Source: Winogradskyella costae
GTDB lineage: Bacteria > Bacteroidota > Bacteroidia > Flavobacteriales > Flavobacteriaceae
Direction of reading: 5' to 3'
Assembly (NCBI RefSeq): GCF_013403865.1
Contig: NZ_JABFDK010000001.1
Coordinates: forward strand, 930,001 to 994,000
Length of the DNA: 64,000 nt
Below, one piece after another: positions 16,320-24,909 of this stretch. Made by a program: the position numbers and the translations under genes. The notes below the pieces were generated by a model. The model was not told the origin of the DNA. It worked only from the letters and a program-made list of their open reading frames with translations, and made no database searches. Positions within the stretch are counted from its first letter, which is position 1; every line of letters begins with the position of its first letter.

Positions 16320-17174
16320 TTACCAATCTTTCTCAGTCTTAACTTTAGCACCTTTTTGTTTCTCAGCATTCATTTTCTCTTGGACCTTTTGTTCTTGATT
16401 TTGCATAGCTTCCAAGATATTCTTTATCTGCTGAGGAGACATTTGTCCTGGTTGCGGTTTAGGCTGTTGATTGTTATCCTTGTTATCTTCCTTTCCTTTA
16501 CCATCATCCTTTTTATCATCTTTTGGTTTTCCGTCTTCATCCTTATCCTTGTCACCATCTTTTTTATCTTGATCACCTTCGTCTTTCTTATCTTGGTCGT
16601 CCTTTTGATCTTTATTGTCTTTGTTCTCGTCCTCTTTCTTTTGCTCGTCTTCCTTGTCCTGCTCGTCTTCTTTATTGTCGTCCTTCTTATCATCTTCACC
16701 TCCTCCATCGTCTTTTTGCTGATCCGCACATTCTTTTGCTAAAGCAAAATTATAACGTGATTCTTCATCAAGGGGGTTATTTCTCAAGGCATTCTTGTAG
16801 GCTTCAACAGCTTCTTTGCATTGTTTATTTTGCATTAAAATATTGCCAATATTATGAAAAGCCCTATGTTTTTCGTCTTTGGTAGTTGCATTATTTGCTG
16901 CTTCTTGACTTCTAAATAAGGCTTCATCAAAACTACCCTTTGTGTAATATGAATGCGCCAAATTATAAGCACCTGTAGCTTTACTTGGTGCTTCTGAAAT
17001 GGCTTTTCTGTACTCCATTTCAGCTTCTACATAATTATCTTCTCCGACCAATTCATTCGCTTTGTACACAAAATTCGTCGCGTTTTTATCCGCTTTTAAT
17101 TGTTCCTTATTAAGATCTTGGGAAAGGCCAAAGTTTCCAATTAAAACTGTGATAAGTAATATATAAAATTTCAT
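16320..17174 (-). CDS. batC: BatC: TPR protein with a long charged low-complexity tail
   Basis: This 284-residue protein has a signal peptide (about 1-18) and TPR motifs at about 35-150. A stretch of almost only Asp, Glu, Lys, Gln and Asn (about 155-240) follows, then a short conserved helical end (MSPQQIKNILEAMQNQEQKV). BatC proteins of Bacteroidota share the TPR plus charged linker plan and are thought to scaffold the periplasmic Bat complex. The biased codons also create long open frames on the other strand here, which are not genes. The 154 bp before it hold a direct repeat TTAACGCT-N7-TTAACGCT (minus strand) that could be regulatory. Confidence 0.87.
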   Translation of the reverse strand: MKFYILLITVLIGNFGLSQDLNKEQLKADKNATNFVYKANELVGEDNYVEAEMEYRKAISEAPSKATGAYNLAHSYYTKGSFDEALFRSQEAANNATTKDEKHRAFHNIGNILMQNKQCKEAVEAYKNALRNNPLDEESRYNFALAKECADQQKDDGGGEDDKKDDNKEDEQDKEDEQKKEDENKDNKDQKDDQDKKDEGDQDKKDGDKDKDEDGKPKDDKKDDGKGKEDNKDNNQQPKPQPGQMSPQQIKNILEAMQNQEQKVQEKMNAEKQKGAKVKTEKDW

Positions 17175-17328
17175 ATGTATCTTTTAATTATGAAAACGAC
17201 CTCTAAATTACTAAAGCGTTAAATGACTTAGCGTTAAAAAAAATTTAAAAATTTTAATTCGTTCACCTTTATTGCTGAGAAAAGTCTCAATCCATATATT
17301 CTATGAGTAGCATTTACAACGCATCTTT

Positions 17329-18369
17329 TTAGATATATGTTTCATTAAATAAATTTAACTTCTTTAACCAAGCTGTTTTTCGTTCTAAAAAGAAGATATC
17401 GATGAATAATAACAGAATTCCGAAAACTAAAAACCACTGAAATTGATCTTTAAAATCTGCAATTTGCTTTGACTCAAATTCTTGTTTATCCATTTTATCT
17501 AGCTCTTCCTTTATCGTCTCCACAACTTTAGCGGTATTACTACCGTTAATGTAGACTCCATTGGCTTCTGCCGCAATTTCTTTTAGTGTAGATTCGTCTA
17601 ATCTGGTAATAACTGTTTCATTGTTATTGTCTTTCTTATAGTTTAAAATAACTCCATTACGCTTTATGGGAATAGGACCTCCTTTTACATTACCCACTCC
17701 AATCGTTAATATTCTAATGCCTTGCTCAGCAGCCTCTTCAGCAACATTTAAAGCTTCCCCATCATGATCTTCTCCATCTGAAATAATAATCAATACCCGG
17801 TTGGCCTGATCTTCGTTATCAAAATAGGTTTTAGAAAGTTGAATCGCTTCGCTTATTGCTGTACCTTGTGAGGATAACATATCTGTATTCATGTTTTGTA
17901 AAAACATTTTTGCTGAAGCGTAATCTGTTGTGATTGGTAATTGTGGAAATGCTTTGCCAGCATACGCTATAATACCTACACGATCGCTTACTAAACTGTT
18001 CACAATCTGTGTAACCAATTGCTTTGATTTCTCTAAACGGTTTGGTGCAATATCTTCAGCTAACATACTCTTTGATACATCTACTGCAAAAACAATATCT
18101 ACACCTTCACTCCTAACTGTTTCTAATTTAGTACCTATTTTAGGATTAACCAAAGCTAAAGATAAACAAGCAAACGCACCAGAAAGCACTAAAACTTTTA
18201 AAACACTTTTAAATAAGGATTGATTTGGACTAAGACGTTTAAGTAAACCAGAATCTGCAAATTTCTTTTGTACAGAACGTCTCCATAATTGGAGTATTAT
18301 GAACAAAAGAATGATTACCGGAATTACCAGTAACGTCCAAAACCATATTTTCTCATCAATTCTAAACAA
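17329..18369 (-). CDS. batB: BatB: VWA-domain membrane protein
   Basis: This 346-residue inner-membrane protein has hydrophobic segments near residues 10-27 and 57-76 and a von Willebrand factor A domain (about 90-285). The metal-ion-dependent adhesion site is intact (AVDVSKSMLAEDIAPNRL, with the TAISEA and SDGEDHDGEA motifs). A final membrane segment lies near 310-330. It is paralogous to BatA next door, and the two genes overlap by 8 bp, a sign of translational coupling. VWA proteins of this type act with MoxR ATPases in metal-dependent assembly or stress functions. Confidence 0.93.
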   Translation of the reverse strand: MFRIDEKIWFWTLLVIPVIILLFIILQLWRRSVQKKFADSGLLKRLSPNQSLFKSVLKVLVLSGAFACLSLALVNPKIGTKLETVRSEGVDIVFAVDVSKSMLAEDIAPNRLEKSKQLVTQIVNSLVSDRVGIIAYAGKAFPQLPITTDYASAKMFLQNMNTDMLSSQGTAISEAIQLSKTYFDNEDQANRVLIIISDGEDHDGEALNVAEEAAEQGIRILTIGVGNVKGGPIPIKRNGVILNYKKDNNNETVITRLDESTLKEIAAEANGVYINGSNTAKVVETIKEELDKMDKQEFESKQIADFKDQFQWFLVFGILLLFIDIFFLERKTAWLKKLNLFNETYI

Positions 18370-19366
18370 AGCTTCTAAATATTGTATTTCTTAATAATAA
18401 TTCTATCAATAATAACAGTCCTGCAATGAGCACTAATGGTCTGTATTTTTCGTCGTAATTGTAATATTTTGTTTCTTCAATTTCAGTTTTTTCGAGCTTA
18501 TTGATTTCTTCATAAATCTCGGCTAACTTATCATTGTTTGTGGCTCTAAAGTATTTACCACCCGTTTCAGATGCGATTTCTTTTAATAGAGCTTCATCAA
18601 TTTCCACTTGCATACGACCATATCTAAACGTACCATTAGTGTTAAAACCTATTGGAGATAATGCCATACCATTTGTACCGATACCAATAGCATAGACTTT
18701 AATTCCATATTCTACAGCTAAAACGCTAGCTGTTTTTGGATCTAAGGCACCAGAGGTGTTAACCCCATCCGTTAATAAAATAATAACTTTACTCTTAGCT
18801 CTGCTATCTTTTAATCGGTTAACAGAAGTTCCTAACCCCATACCAATTGCCGTTCCGCCTTCGATAATAGAATTATAATTAATATCTCTTAGCGATCGTT
18901 TAACGATAGATTTATCGCTAGTAATTGGAGTTTTAGTATAGGCTTCACCTGCATATTCTACTAAACCAATACGATCATTTGGACGGCCATCAATAAAATC
19001 GGCTGCCACTTCCTTTAAAGCATCTAATCGATTAGGACGCAAATCCTTTGCCAACATACTTGCCGAAACATCAATTGCCATAACAATGTCTATTCCGCTC
19101 GTGGTTTTAGTCTTTGTAGACACATCAACTGTTCTTGGTCTTGCTAAAGCCGTAATTAGAAAAGCTAAAGCCACTAAGCGCAACGCAAAAAGAATGTATC
19201 GGAATTTTGACCAAAACGAAGATGTCCCTTGAAAACCTTTGATACTAGATATTTTTAACTCAGCCGTTTGTTTGCTGTGTTTAAGAACATACCAAATTAT
19301 GGCTATTGGCAACAGCAACAGCAACCAAAAAAATTCTTTATTTAAAAATTGTATATTCTCTAGCAT
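18362..19366 (-). CDS. batA: BatA: VWA-domain membrane protein
   Basis: This 334-residue protein has N-terminal membrane segments (about 10-27 and 55-75), a VWA domain (about 88-290) with an intact MIDAS (AIDVSASMLAKDL, GGTAIGMG, LTDGVNTSG), and a C-terminal membrane segment (about 305-325). Its start codon overlaps the stop of the upstream gene by one base, and its own 3' end overlaps batB. It is the standard partner of BatB in the aerotolerance operon. Confidence 0.93.
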   Translation of the reverse strand: MLENIQFLNKEFFWLLLLLPIAIIWYVLKHSKQTAELKISSIKGFQGTSSFWSKFRYILFALRLVALAFLITALARPRTVDVSTKTKTTSGIDIVMAIDVSASMLAKDLRPNRLDALKEVAADFIDGRPNDRIGLVEYAGEAYTKTPITSDKSIVKRSLRDINYNSIIEGGTAIGMGLGTSVNRLKDSRAKSKVIILLTDGVNTSGALDPKTASVLAVEYGIKVYAIGIGTNGMALSPIGFNTNGTFRYGRMQVEIDEALLKEIASETGGKYFRATNNDKLAEIYEEINKLEKTEIEETKYYNYDEKYRPLVLIAGLLLLIELLLRNTIFRSFV

Positions 19367-21078
19367 TATTTTTTCTCTTCTACAGGCTCTTCAGATTTCA
19401 ATTCAATAGAGTCCATAATACGTTCAATCATTTCATCAGCATAACCATCACCTCTAGACCATGTGATAACGATTTGCTGTAATACATTTTCATTAGAAAA
19501 ACACAACAATGCGTACTCGGCATTTACAAAATCATCTGTTCCTGCTACCTTAAGGTTTAACGTACCAAATGTTTTTAAGCCTTCTGCATTATTAGGAGTA
19601 ATAAATTTATCTCTCTTAATGGTTATATCGGAAGCTCCTTTTGCTTCGAAACCCTTTATGGTTTCCTCTGAAACCTTCAACAAATCAAAGGTAGGATTAT
19701 CCGTATTTTCTCCTTGCGGTGCTTGCTTTGGTACATTAAGTGTGGTGGTATTTATAACTACACTAAAAACATCTAACATGGTACCATATGCAAAAGTAGT
19801 CATGTTAAGTTTTTCCTTAGCCTCTTCCGAAATTTGAGGATCCACACGCTTTAAAACTATAGGTGTCTCTATCCAAACAGGAGGAAAACCATAGGCGCTT
19901 TTAACCCAATCTCCCTCTAAAAGCTCTTTACTTTCATGACCAATAATAGTGTCTTTCACATAACTAAAACCATATTTAATCCCAAAGCCAATAAAGGTTG
20001 CAATAATTAGAAAAAGTGATATACCGACAGTAATCCATATTTTTGCACGCTTTTTTTTACGTTCTTGTGCTTCTTTATACTTTTGATCTAATAACTTTTC
20101 TTCTTCGGAAGGTTCTGGTAAGCTTACCTTAACGTGATCTATGGCTTTATCTATCGTAGATTTATCCATTTCAGCAAGAGCAGTATCTGGAGCAGACTTC
20201 GCAAATTTAACTAAATCGGCACGTTGCAAAATAGATTCGATATGTAAAATGGTCTCTTTTGAAAGAGGAATTTGATTGCCATCTTTTAATAAATTTAATC
20301 TCGTAACCAATTCTGATGTGGTGCTTTCTAAAGCACGATCATAAACTTTTTCATCTAAATATTTTCGGATGATAAAAGTTAATTCGGAATAGTATTCTTT
20401 AACCTCCGAGCGAATTAAAAACTGACTTTCATCAAGTTTCTGTAATGCTAATTTTGCACGATCATAAGGAGGTAATAATGCTATTTCTTCCTCCTCGGTT
20501 AAAGGCTTTGTTCTCCAAATAAACCAATACAGTAAAAACACAATTACCGCTATTACTAATACGATTATTAAAAGCCATTTCCACCAATCACTTCCGCTTT
20601 CTTCAACCTCGATGATAGGCTTAATATCGTAGAGTTTTTGTTTTGTTGTATCAACTTCAATAGTATTAACCTCCACCCTTAAAGAATCCGTAAAAAAGGG
20701 CTGCTCACCAATAATAATTTTTTGCCTCGGAATGGTATACCCTCCAGAATCGAACTGTGTAAGCTTATAGACTCTAGATAATAAAAACCTTGCTTCTCTT
20801 TTAGTGGTATCTATTTTTAAAGCCTCCACATTTTCTAAAGGCATAAATGTTTGTCCTTCTGGAAATACGACTAATGCTAAAGAATCTGCTTCTACATTAA
20901 TTTTATAATTGATTTGTTCACCAATTCTAATTTTTGTGGTATCAATTTCAGAAGTAACCTGTGCAGAAGAGATGAGAGATGATAGAAAACAGAATATAGA
21001 AAATAGACCTAAAATGGTAGACCGAAGATGGCTGACCATTGGGCTTGTATTTCTTATTATGTTATTTTTCTTATTCAT
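19366..21078 (-). CDS. BatD-like/DUF4381-type two-pass membrane protein of the Bat operon
   Basis: This 570-residue protein has a signal peptide (about residues 14-40; an ATG at 21039 is a shorter alternative start). A short periplasmic domain resembles BatD beta-repeats (IRIGEQINYKINVEADS), then a membrane segment at about 165-188 with SDWWKWLLIIVLVIAV. A cytosolic DUF4381-like helical region follows (about 195-320, PPYDRAKLALQKL), a second membrane segment (about 345-370), and a C-terminal extracytoplasmic domain of about 190 residues that I do not recognise. It sits between DUF58 and batA and probably bridges them. It ends in a 1-bp overlap with batA. Confidence 0.8.
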   Translation of the reverse strand: MNKKNNIIRNTSPMVSHLRSTILGLFSIFCFLSSLISSAQVTSEIDTTKIRIGEQINYKINVEADSLALVVFPEGQTFMPLENVEALKIDTTKREARFLLSRVYKLTQFDSGGYTIPRQKIIIGEQPFFTDSLRVEVNTIEVDTTKQKLYDIKPIIEVEESGSDWWKWLLIIVLVIAVIVFLLYWFIWRTKPLTEEEEIALLPPYDRAKLALQKLDESQFLIRSEVKEYYSELTFIIRKYLDEKVYDRALESTTSELVTRLNLLKDGNQIPLSKETILHIESILQRADLVKFAKSAPDTALAEMDKSTIDKAIDHVKVSLPEPSEEEKLLDQKYKEAQERKKKRAKIWITVGISLFLIIATFIGFGIKYGFSYVKDTIIGHESKELLEGDWVKSAYGFPPVWIETPIVLKRVDPQISEEAKEKLNMTTFAYGTMLDVFSVVINTTTLNVPKQAPQGENTDNPTFDLLKVSEETIKGFEAKGASDITIKRDKFITPNNAEGLKTFGTLNLKVAGTDDFVNAEYALLCFSNENVLQQIVITWSRGDGYADEMIERIMDSIELKSEEPVEEKK

Positions 21079-21110
21079 ATTCTTATCTTCTTTTCTATAT
21101 ATTCTGTTTG

Positions 21111-21977
21111 CTATCCTCTTCTTTTAAAATACCCTAAGAGTTTTTTTACATAACTTTCGTCTACGCGACAATCAATAACACCTGCTCCAGATTTTGTGAA
21201 ACTATCTTTAAAGTAGTTGACTTTTTCGTTATAAAACTGACTATAGTTCTGTCTTACTTTTTTAGATGACGTATTTACCAAAATTAGTTCTCCTGTTTCT
21301 TCATCTTGCATTTGAACCATACCAAGGTTTGGAATTTCTTTCTCATGCTTGTCGTAGACTCTAATGCCGGTGATATCGTGTCTACCCGCTGCAATTTTCA
21401 GGTTTTGCTTATAATTATCGGCCACAAAATCGGATAGCACAAAAACAATGGCCTTTTTCTTCATAACATTAGACAAAAACTTAAAGGCTTCTGCAATGTT
21501 AGTCTTTTTACTTTTAGGCTTAAACTCTATTAATTCTCTAATTATTCTAAGCACATGAGAACGTCCTTTTTTAGGGGGGATATAAAGTTCAATCTGATCT
21601 GAAAATAAAATTAATCCTATTTTATCATTATTCTGAGTTGCAGAAAACGCTAATGTAGCTGCCATTTCTGTAACTATTTCATTTTTAAACTGATTTTGTG
21701 TCCCAAACATTTCACTTCCTGAAACATCTACCATAAGCATCATGGTAAGTTCTCGCTCTTCTTCAAAAACTTTAATATGAGGCAAATTAGTTCTTGCGGT
21801 AACGTTCCAATCAATATTTCTAACATCATCTCCAAATTGATACTGACGCACTTCAGAAAATGTCATACCACGACCTTTGAAGGTTGAGTGATATTCTCCT
21901 CCAAATATATGATCAGACAAACGTCGTGTCTTAATCTCTATTTTTCGTACTTTTTTTAGAAGTTCTTTAGTATCCAT
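21111..21977 (-). CDS. DUF58 domain protein of the MoxR/Bat operon
   Basis: This 288-residue soluble protein has the DUF58 signature near residues 35-60 (GMTFSEVRQYQFGDDVRNID, then WNVTART) and a VWA-like fold with a MIDAS-type DVSGSE at about 84-89. DUF58 proteins regularly lie between moxR and the VWA genes and are thought to be adaptor or substrate-binding partners. It lies 82 bp after moxR; that gap holds a repeat-like hairpin (22003-22050). No signal peptide is seen. Confidence 0.92.
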   Translation of the reverse strand: MDTKELLKKVRKIEIKTRRLSDHIFGGEYHSTFKGRGMTFSEVRQYQFGDDVRNIDWNVTARTNLPHIKVFEEERELTMMLMVDVSGSEMFGTQNQFKNEIVTEMAATLAFSATQNNDKIGLILFSDQIELYIPPKKGRSHVLRIIRELIEFKPKSKKTNIAEAFKFLSNVMKKKAIVFVLSDFVADNYKQNLKIAAGRHDITGIRVYDKHEKEIPNLGMVQMQDEETGELILVNTSSKKVRQNYSQFYNEKVNYFKDSFTKSGAGVIDCRVDESYVKKLLGYFKRRG

Positions 21978-22002
21978 TATTTAGTGAGCAGTTTGTAGTC
22001 TT

Positions 22003-22050
22003 CAGTTTGCAGTCTCCAGTTACAAGTTAACAACTGTAGACTGAACACTG
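22003..22050. repeat. Palindromic REP-like element inside the Bat operon
   Basis: Imperfect inverted arms (22003-22021 and 22032-22050, about 16 of 19 bases pairing) enclose a 10-nt loop. The CAGTTTGCAGTCT / AGACTGAACACTG wording is like short repeats scattered in intergenic DNA of many flavobacteria. It is transcribed between moxR and DUF58. Confidence 0.55.
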
Positions 22051-22058
22051 AGTACTTT

Positions 22059-23060
22059 TTAAGGTACTTCAATTACATTTACAATCTTATTAATAATATC
22101 TTCTGAAGTGATATTTTCTGCTTCCGCTTCGTAAGTAATTCCGATTCTATGACGTAAAACATCGTGAACAATAGCACGTACATCTTCTGGAATCACATAA
22201 CCTCTTCGCTTAATAAAAGCATAACATTTAGCTGCTGTAGCTAAGTTTATACTTCCACGAGGAGATGCTCCAAAAGAAATTAAAGGTTTTAAGTCGCCTA
22301 GTTTATATTTTTCAGGATAGCGTGTTGCAAAGATGATATCGAGAATATATTTTTCGATTTTTTCATCCATGTAAACCTCTCTAACGGCATTTTGTGCACT
22401 TAAAATTTGAGCAATAGACACTACAGGATTTACTTTTTCGTATGTTCCTCTTAGGTTCGCTCTTACAATTTGCTGTTCGTCATCTATGGTTGGATAATCT
22501 ATAACTGTTTTCAACATAAAACGATCCACTTGTGCTTCTGGCAAAGGATAAGTTCCTTCTTGCTCAACTGGGTTCATCGTTGCCATAACTAAGAATGGCT
22601 TATCTAAAATAAACGTTTCGTCACCAATCGTCACTTGTTTTTCTTGCATTGCTTCAAGCAAAGCCGATTGTACTTTGGCTGGTGCTCTGTTAATCTCATC
22701 TGCTAAAACAAAATTGGCGAAGATTGGCCCTTTTTTAATCGTGAAGTCATTCTCCTTCATATTAAAAATTAATGTACCTACCACATCTGCAGGTAATAAA
22801 TCTGGCGTAAACTGAATTCTGCTAAACGAAGCGTCAATAGCTTTAGACAGCGTATTAATCGCTAAAGTTTTTGCCAAACCTGGCACACCTTCTAGTAAAA
22901 TATGACCTTGACCTAATAAACCGATGAGTAATCGCTCTACCATATGCTTTTGTCCGACGATAACCTTGTTCATTTCAAAGGTTAATAAATCTACAAATGC
23001 ACTTTCTCTTTCTATCTTTTCGTTAATTGACTTAATATCAACTGTACTCGTTTCTTCCAT
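22059..23060 (-). CDS. MoxR-family AAA+ ATPase
   Basis: This 333-residue cytosolic ATPase has Walker A GVPGLAKT (58-65), Walker B LADEINRAPAKVQSALLEAM (about 118-137), sensor 1 around VMATMNPVEQEGTYPLPEAQ and an arginine-finger region QVDRFML. Length is typical of the MoxR/RavA group. It heads the operon moxR-DUF58-BatD-like-batA-batB-batC-batD-batE. Family members act as chaperones that load metals or assemble complexes with VWA partners, and the presence of BatA/B/DUF58 fits. A full-match -7 element lies 19 bp before the ATG (minus strand, 23079-23086). Confidence 0.95.
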   Translation of the reverse strand: MEETSTVDIKSINEKIERESAFVDLLTFEMNKVIVGQKHMVERLLIGLLGQGHILLEGVPGLAKTLAINTLSKAIDASFSRIQFTPDLLPADVVGTLIFNMKENDFTIKKGPIFANFVLADEINRAPAKVQSALLEAMQEKQVTIGDETFILDKPFLVMATMNPVEQEGTYPLPEAQVDRFMLKTVIDYPTIDDEQQIVRANLRGTYEKVNPVVSIAQILSAQNAVREVYMDEKIEKYILDIIFATRYPEKYKLGDLKPLISFGASPRGSINLATAAKCYAFIKRRGYVIPEDVRAIVHDVLRHRIGITYEAEAENITSEDIINKIVNVIEVP

Positions 23061-23078
23061 TATTTAAGGGTTTAAGAA

Positions 23079-23086
23079 CAAAACTA
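23079..23086 (-). promoter_or_regulatory. Candidate -7 element of the moxR-bat operon
   Basis: On the minus strand TAGTTTTG matches TAnnTTTG, 18 bp before the moxR start. No clear -33 TTG is seen at 17-21 bp. Confidence 0.4.
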
Positions 23087-23195
23087 TGTTTAACACCTAT
23101 TTCATTTTAAAATAAATTTTCAATAAGAAATGGCGCCGTGTTTTTTAGAGCATGCAAAGTGTTAAAATTTTTTCTTAGTTGCTGTTAACAATTGG

Positions 23196-23260
23196 TTAAA
23201 AAAAAGAGCAATACCGAAGTATCGCTCATTTAAAGTTCAGAACTCGCCTAAACGAGTTCT
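23196..23260 (-). terminator. Terminator and extra hairpin downstream of the DUF4382 gene
   Basis: Reading the minus strand from the stop at 23282: a perfect 8-bp hairpin (AGAACTCG / CGAGTTCT, 23239-23260), then GAGCGATAC-TTCG-GTATTGCTC (23206-23227) followed by a T9 tract. The second is a good intrinsic terminator; the role of the first is unclear. Confidence 0.75.
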
Positions 23261-23281
23261 ATTAATCATGGATTAGAATAA

Positions 23282-23851
23282 TTAATATTGAATGTCTCTT
23301 ATTTCAGTAGATGTTTTAGCGTTTAATACCATCATATTATCAGATGTATTAAAACTAATAGATTCATCGAGGTCTAAATCTATTACTATGTCATACATAT
23401 GATTTGCTTTAAATTCTGAATTTACTATGTTTGAAGGTGTAGCATTGCCTTTATCTGCAACTTCTAAACTAAATAATGTTTCATTGATATCAATAAAATT
23501 ATTATCATCTAAAACAATTCTAATTTCATAAACATACGTGGATTCAATTTCAGAATAATTTACGAGTAGTAATTGCGCATCTTCGTTAAGCGCACTTACA
23601 TTATGAGTACCAGTATTAATAGCATTTAAGCTAACCCAAGCATCTGAAACGCTTTTTTCTTGTTTTACTCGTATTTGCACATCAGCTATATCTAAGTAAA
23701 CCTTATTAAGATCTTGCGTTGTGCTTTTTAAACTCACAGAAACTGATGCCAATTGCGCATTGTCATGCATAGCATCTTTAGAGCAACTAGTTGCACTTAT
23801 TAAAAGGATAAATGTGAATACTAAAAATTTAAAGACTTGTAAGTGTTTCAT
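23282..23851 (-). CDS. DUF4382 lipoprotein
   Basis: From the ATG at 23851 this gives 189 residues with a lipoprotein signal peptide (VFKFLVFTFILLISATSC, Cys about 23). A longer frame to 23929 would add a 26-residue leader with no signal features, so the inner start is preferred. The mature part matches DUF4382: ASVSVSLKSTTQDLNKVYLDI followed by VQIRVKQ and a tryptophan near DAWVSL, then beta-rich segments ending in a VIDLDLDESI strand. The family is thought to be surface or periplasmic; its function is unknown. It is divergent from the aldo/keto reductase gene. Confidence 0.78.
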   Translation of the reverse strand: MKHLQVFKFLVFTFILLISATSCSKDAMHDNAQLASVSVSLKSTTQDLNKVYLDIADVQIRVKQEKSVSDAWVSLNAINTGTHNVSALNEDAQLLLVNYSEIESTYVYEIRIVLDDNNFIDINETLFSLEVADKGNATPSNIVNSEFKANHMYDIVIDLDLDESISFNTSDNMMVLNAKTSTEIRDIQY

Positions 23852-23955
23852 AATTTGGGGTATTGAATAATTACAGAGCAATGATACCTCAATCGGTATG
23901 TTTTGAGTATTTTTATGCATGAATTGCACAAAAACCCATATAAACTGAAAAAAAA

Positions 23956-24819
23956 GTGAAATATTCTCGATTAATTGCAGGTACTATGACCTGGGGAAGC
24001 TGGGGAAAACAGCTCTCAAACAAAGAGATAGAAGCTTTAATCGACTTCTGTGTTTCTAACCACATCACCACTTTCGACCATGCAGATATTTATGGTGCTT
24101 ACACTACCGAAGCAGACTTCGGAAAAGCCTTCAAAGGCTCTAGCATTCAACGAGACGTCATTCAGCTAATTTCAAAATGCGGTATTCAAGAGCAATGTGG
24201 TAACCGAAATAATACGGTTAAACATTATAATTATGGGAAAGATTATATTATTTGTTCGGTTGAAAATTCCCTAAAACATCTCGAAACTGACTACCTCGAT
24301 TTATTATTACTACACAGACCGAGTCCATTAATGGTTGCTGAAGAAATTGCTGAAGCCATAACTATTTTAAAGAAAGACGGAAAGATTAGAGACTTCGGTG
24401 TATCTAATTTTACACCATCGCAAATGGACATGATTGGTTTGCGCATGGATATTGACGTCAATCAAATAGAATTTTCACTTACCGAACATTCTGCAATGCA
24501 TAATGGCACCTTAGATTTTATGACCACCAATGGCATAAAACCAATGGCATGGTCGCCTTTAGGTTCCGTTTTTAAAGATGATAATGAACAAACCAGACGC
24601 ATTCATAAACAGCTTGGTGCCTTGATGGAAAAATACAATGCAACTGAAGATCAGTTGTTATTGGCTTGGATTATAAAGCATCCATCTCAAATTCACCCTG
24701 TAGTGGGAACAACGACACAAGAGCGATTAAAACTAGCGGTTGAAGCTGCGAAAATTGAACTAGAACTAGAAGATTGGTTTTTAATATTAGAAGCTGCACA
24801 AGGGTGTGCGGTGCCTTAA
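23956..24819 (+). CDS. Aldo/keto reductase
   Basis: This 287-residue cytosolic NAD(P)H-dependent oxidoreductase is of the YdhF type. The start is GTG (23956); it is preferred to the internal ATG at 23986 because the first beta strand (SRLIAGTMTWGSWG) is needed for the barrel. The catalytic tetrad regions are present: FDHADIYGAY (Asp, Tyr), ISKCG (Lys) and LLLLHRPSP (His). The C-terminal cofactor loop has HPVVGTTTQERLK. The substrate is unknown. It is followed by an SDR gene and an HD-like hydrolase gene on the same strand, with a 90-bp gap that carries a repeat-like motif near 24877-24905. Confidence 0.9.
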   Translation: MKYSRLIAGTMTWGSWGKQLSNKEIEALIDFCVSNHITTFDHADIYGAYTTEADFGKAFKGSSIQRDVIQLISKCGIQEQCGNRNNTVKHYNYGKDYIICSVENSLKHLETDYLDLLLLHRPSPLMVAEEIAEAITILKKDGKIRDFGVSNFTPSQMDMIGLRMDIDVNQIEFSLTEHSAMHNGTLDFMTTNGIKPMAWSPLGSVFKDDNEQTRRIHKQLGALMEKYNATEDQLLLAWIIKHPSQIHPVVGTTTQERLKLAVEAAKIELELEDWFLILEAAQGCAVP

Positions 24820-24909
24820 TAAACTTTGCTATCTCAATCGCAGTTTTCAGTGACTTAATCGGAACGATAATACTATAAAAACTCTTGCCTTCGCAGGAAT
24901 GACAGAACT

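Noticed and set aside
16356-16742. Open frame on the plus strand encoding a hydrophobic 128-residue product
   Set aside because: It lies opposite the Asp/Glu/Lys-rich tail of BatC, whose GAN/AAN codons read as hydrophobic codons on the other strand; no start signals or family support.
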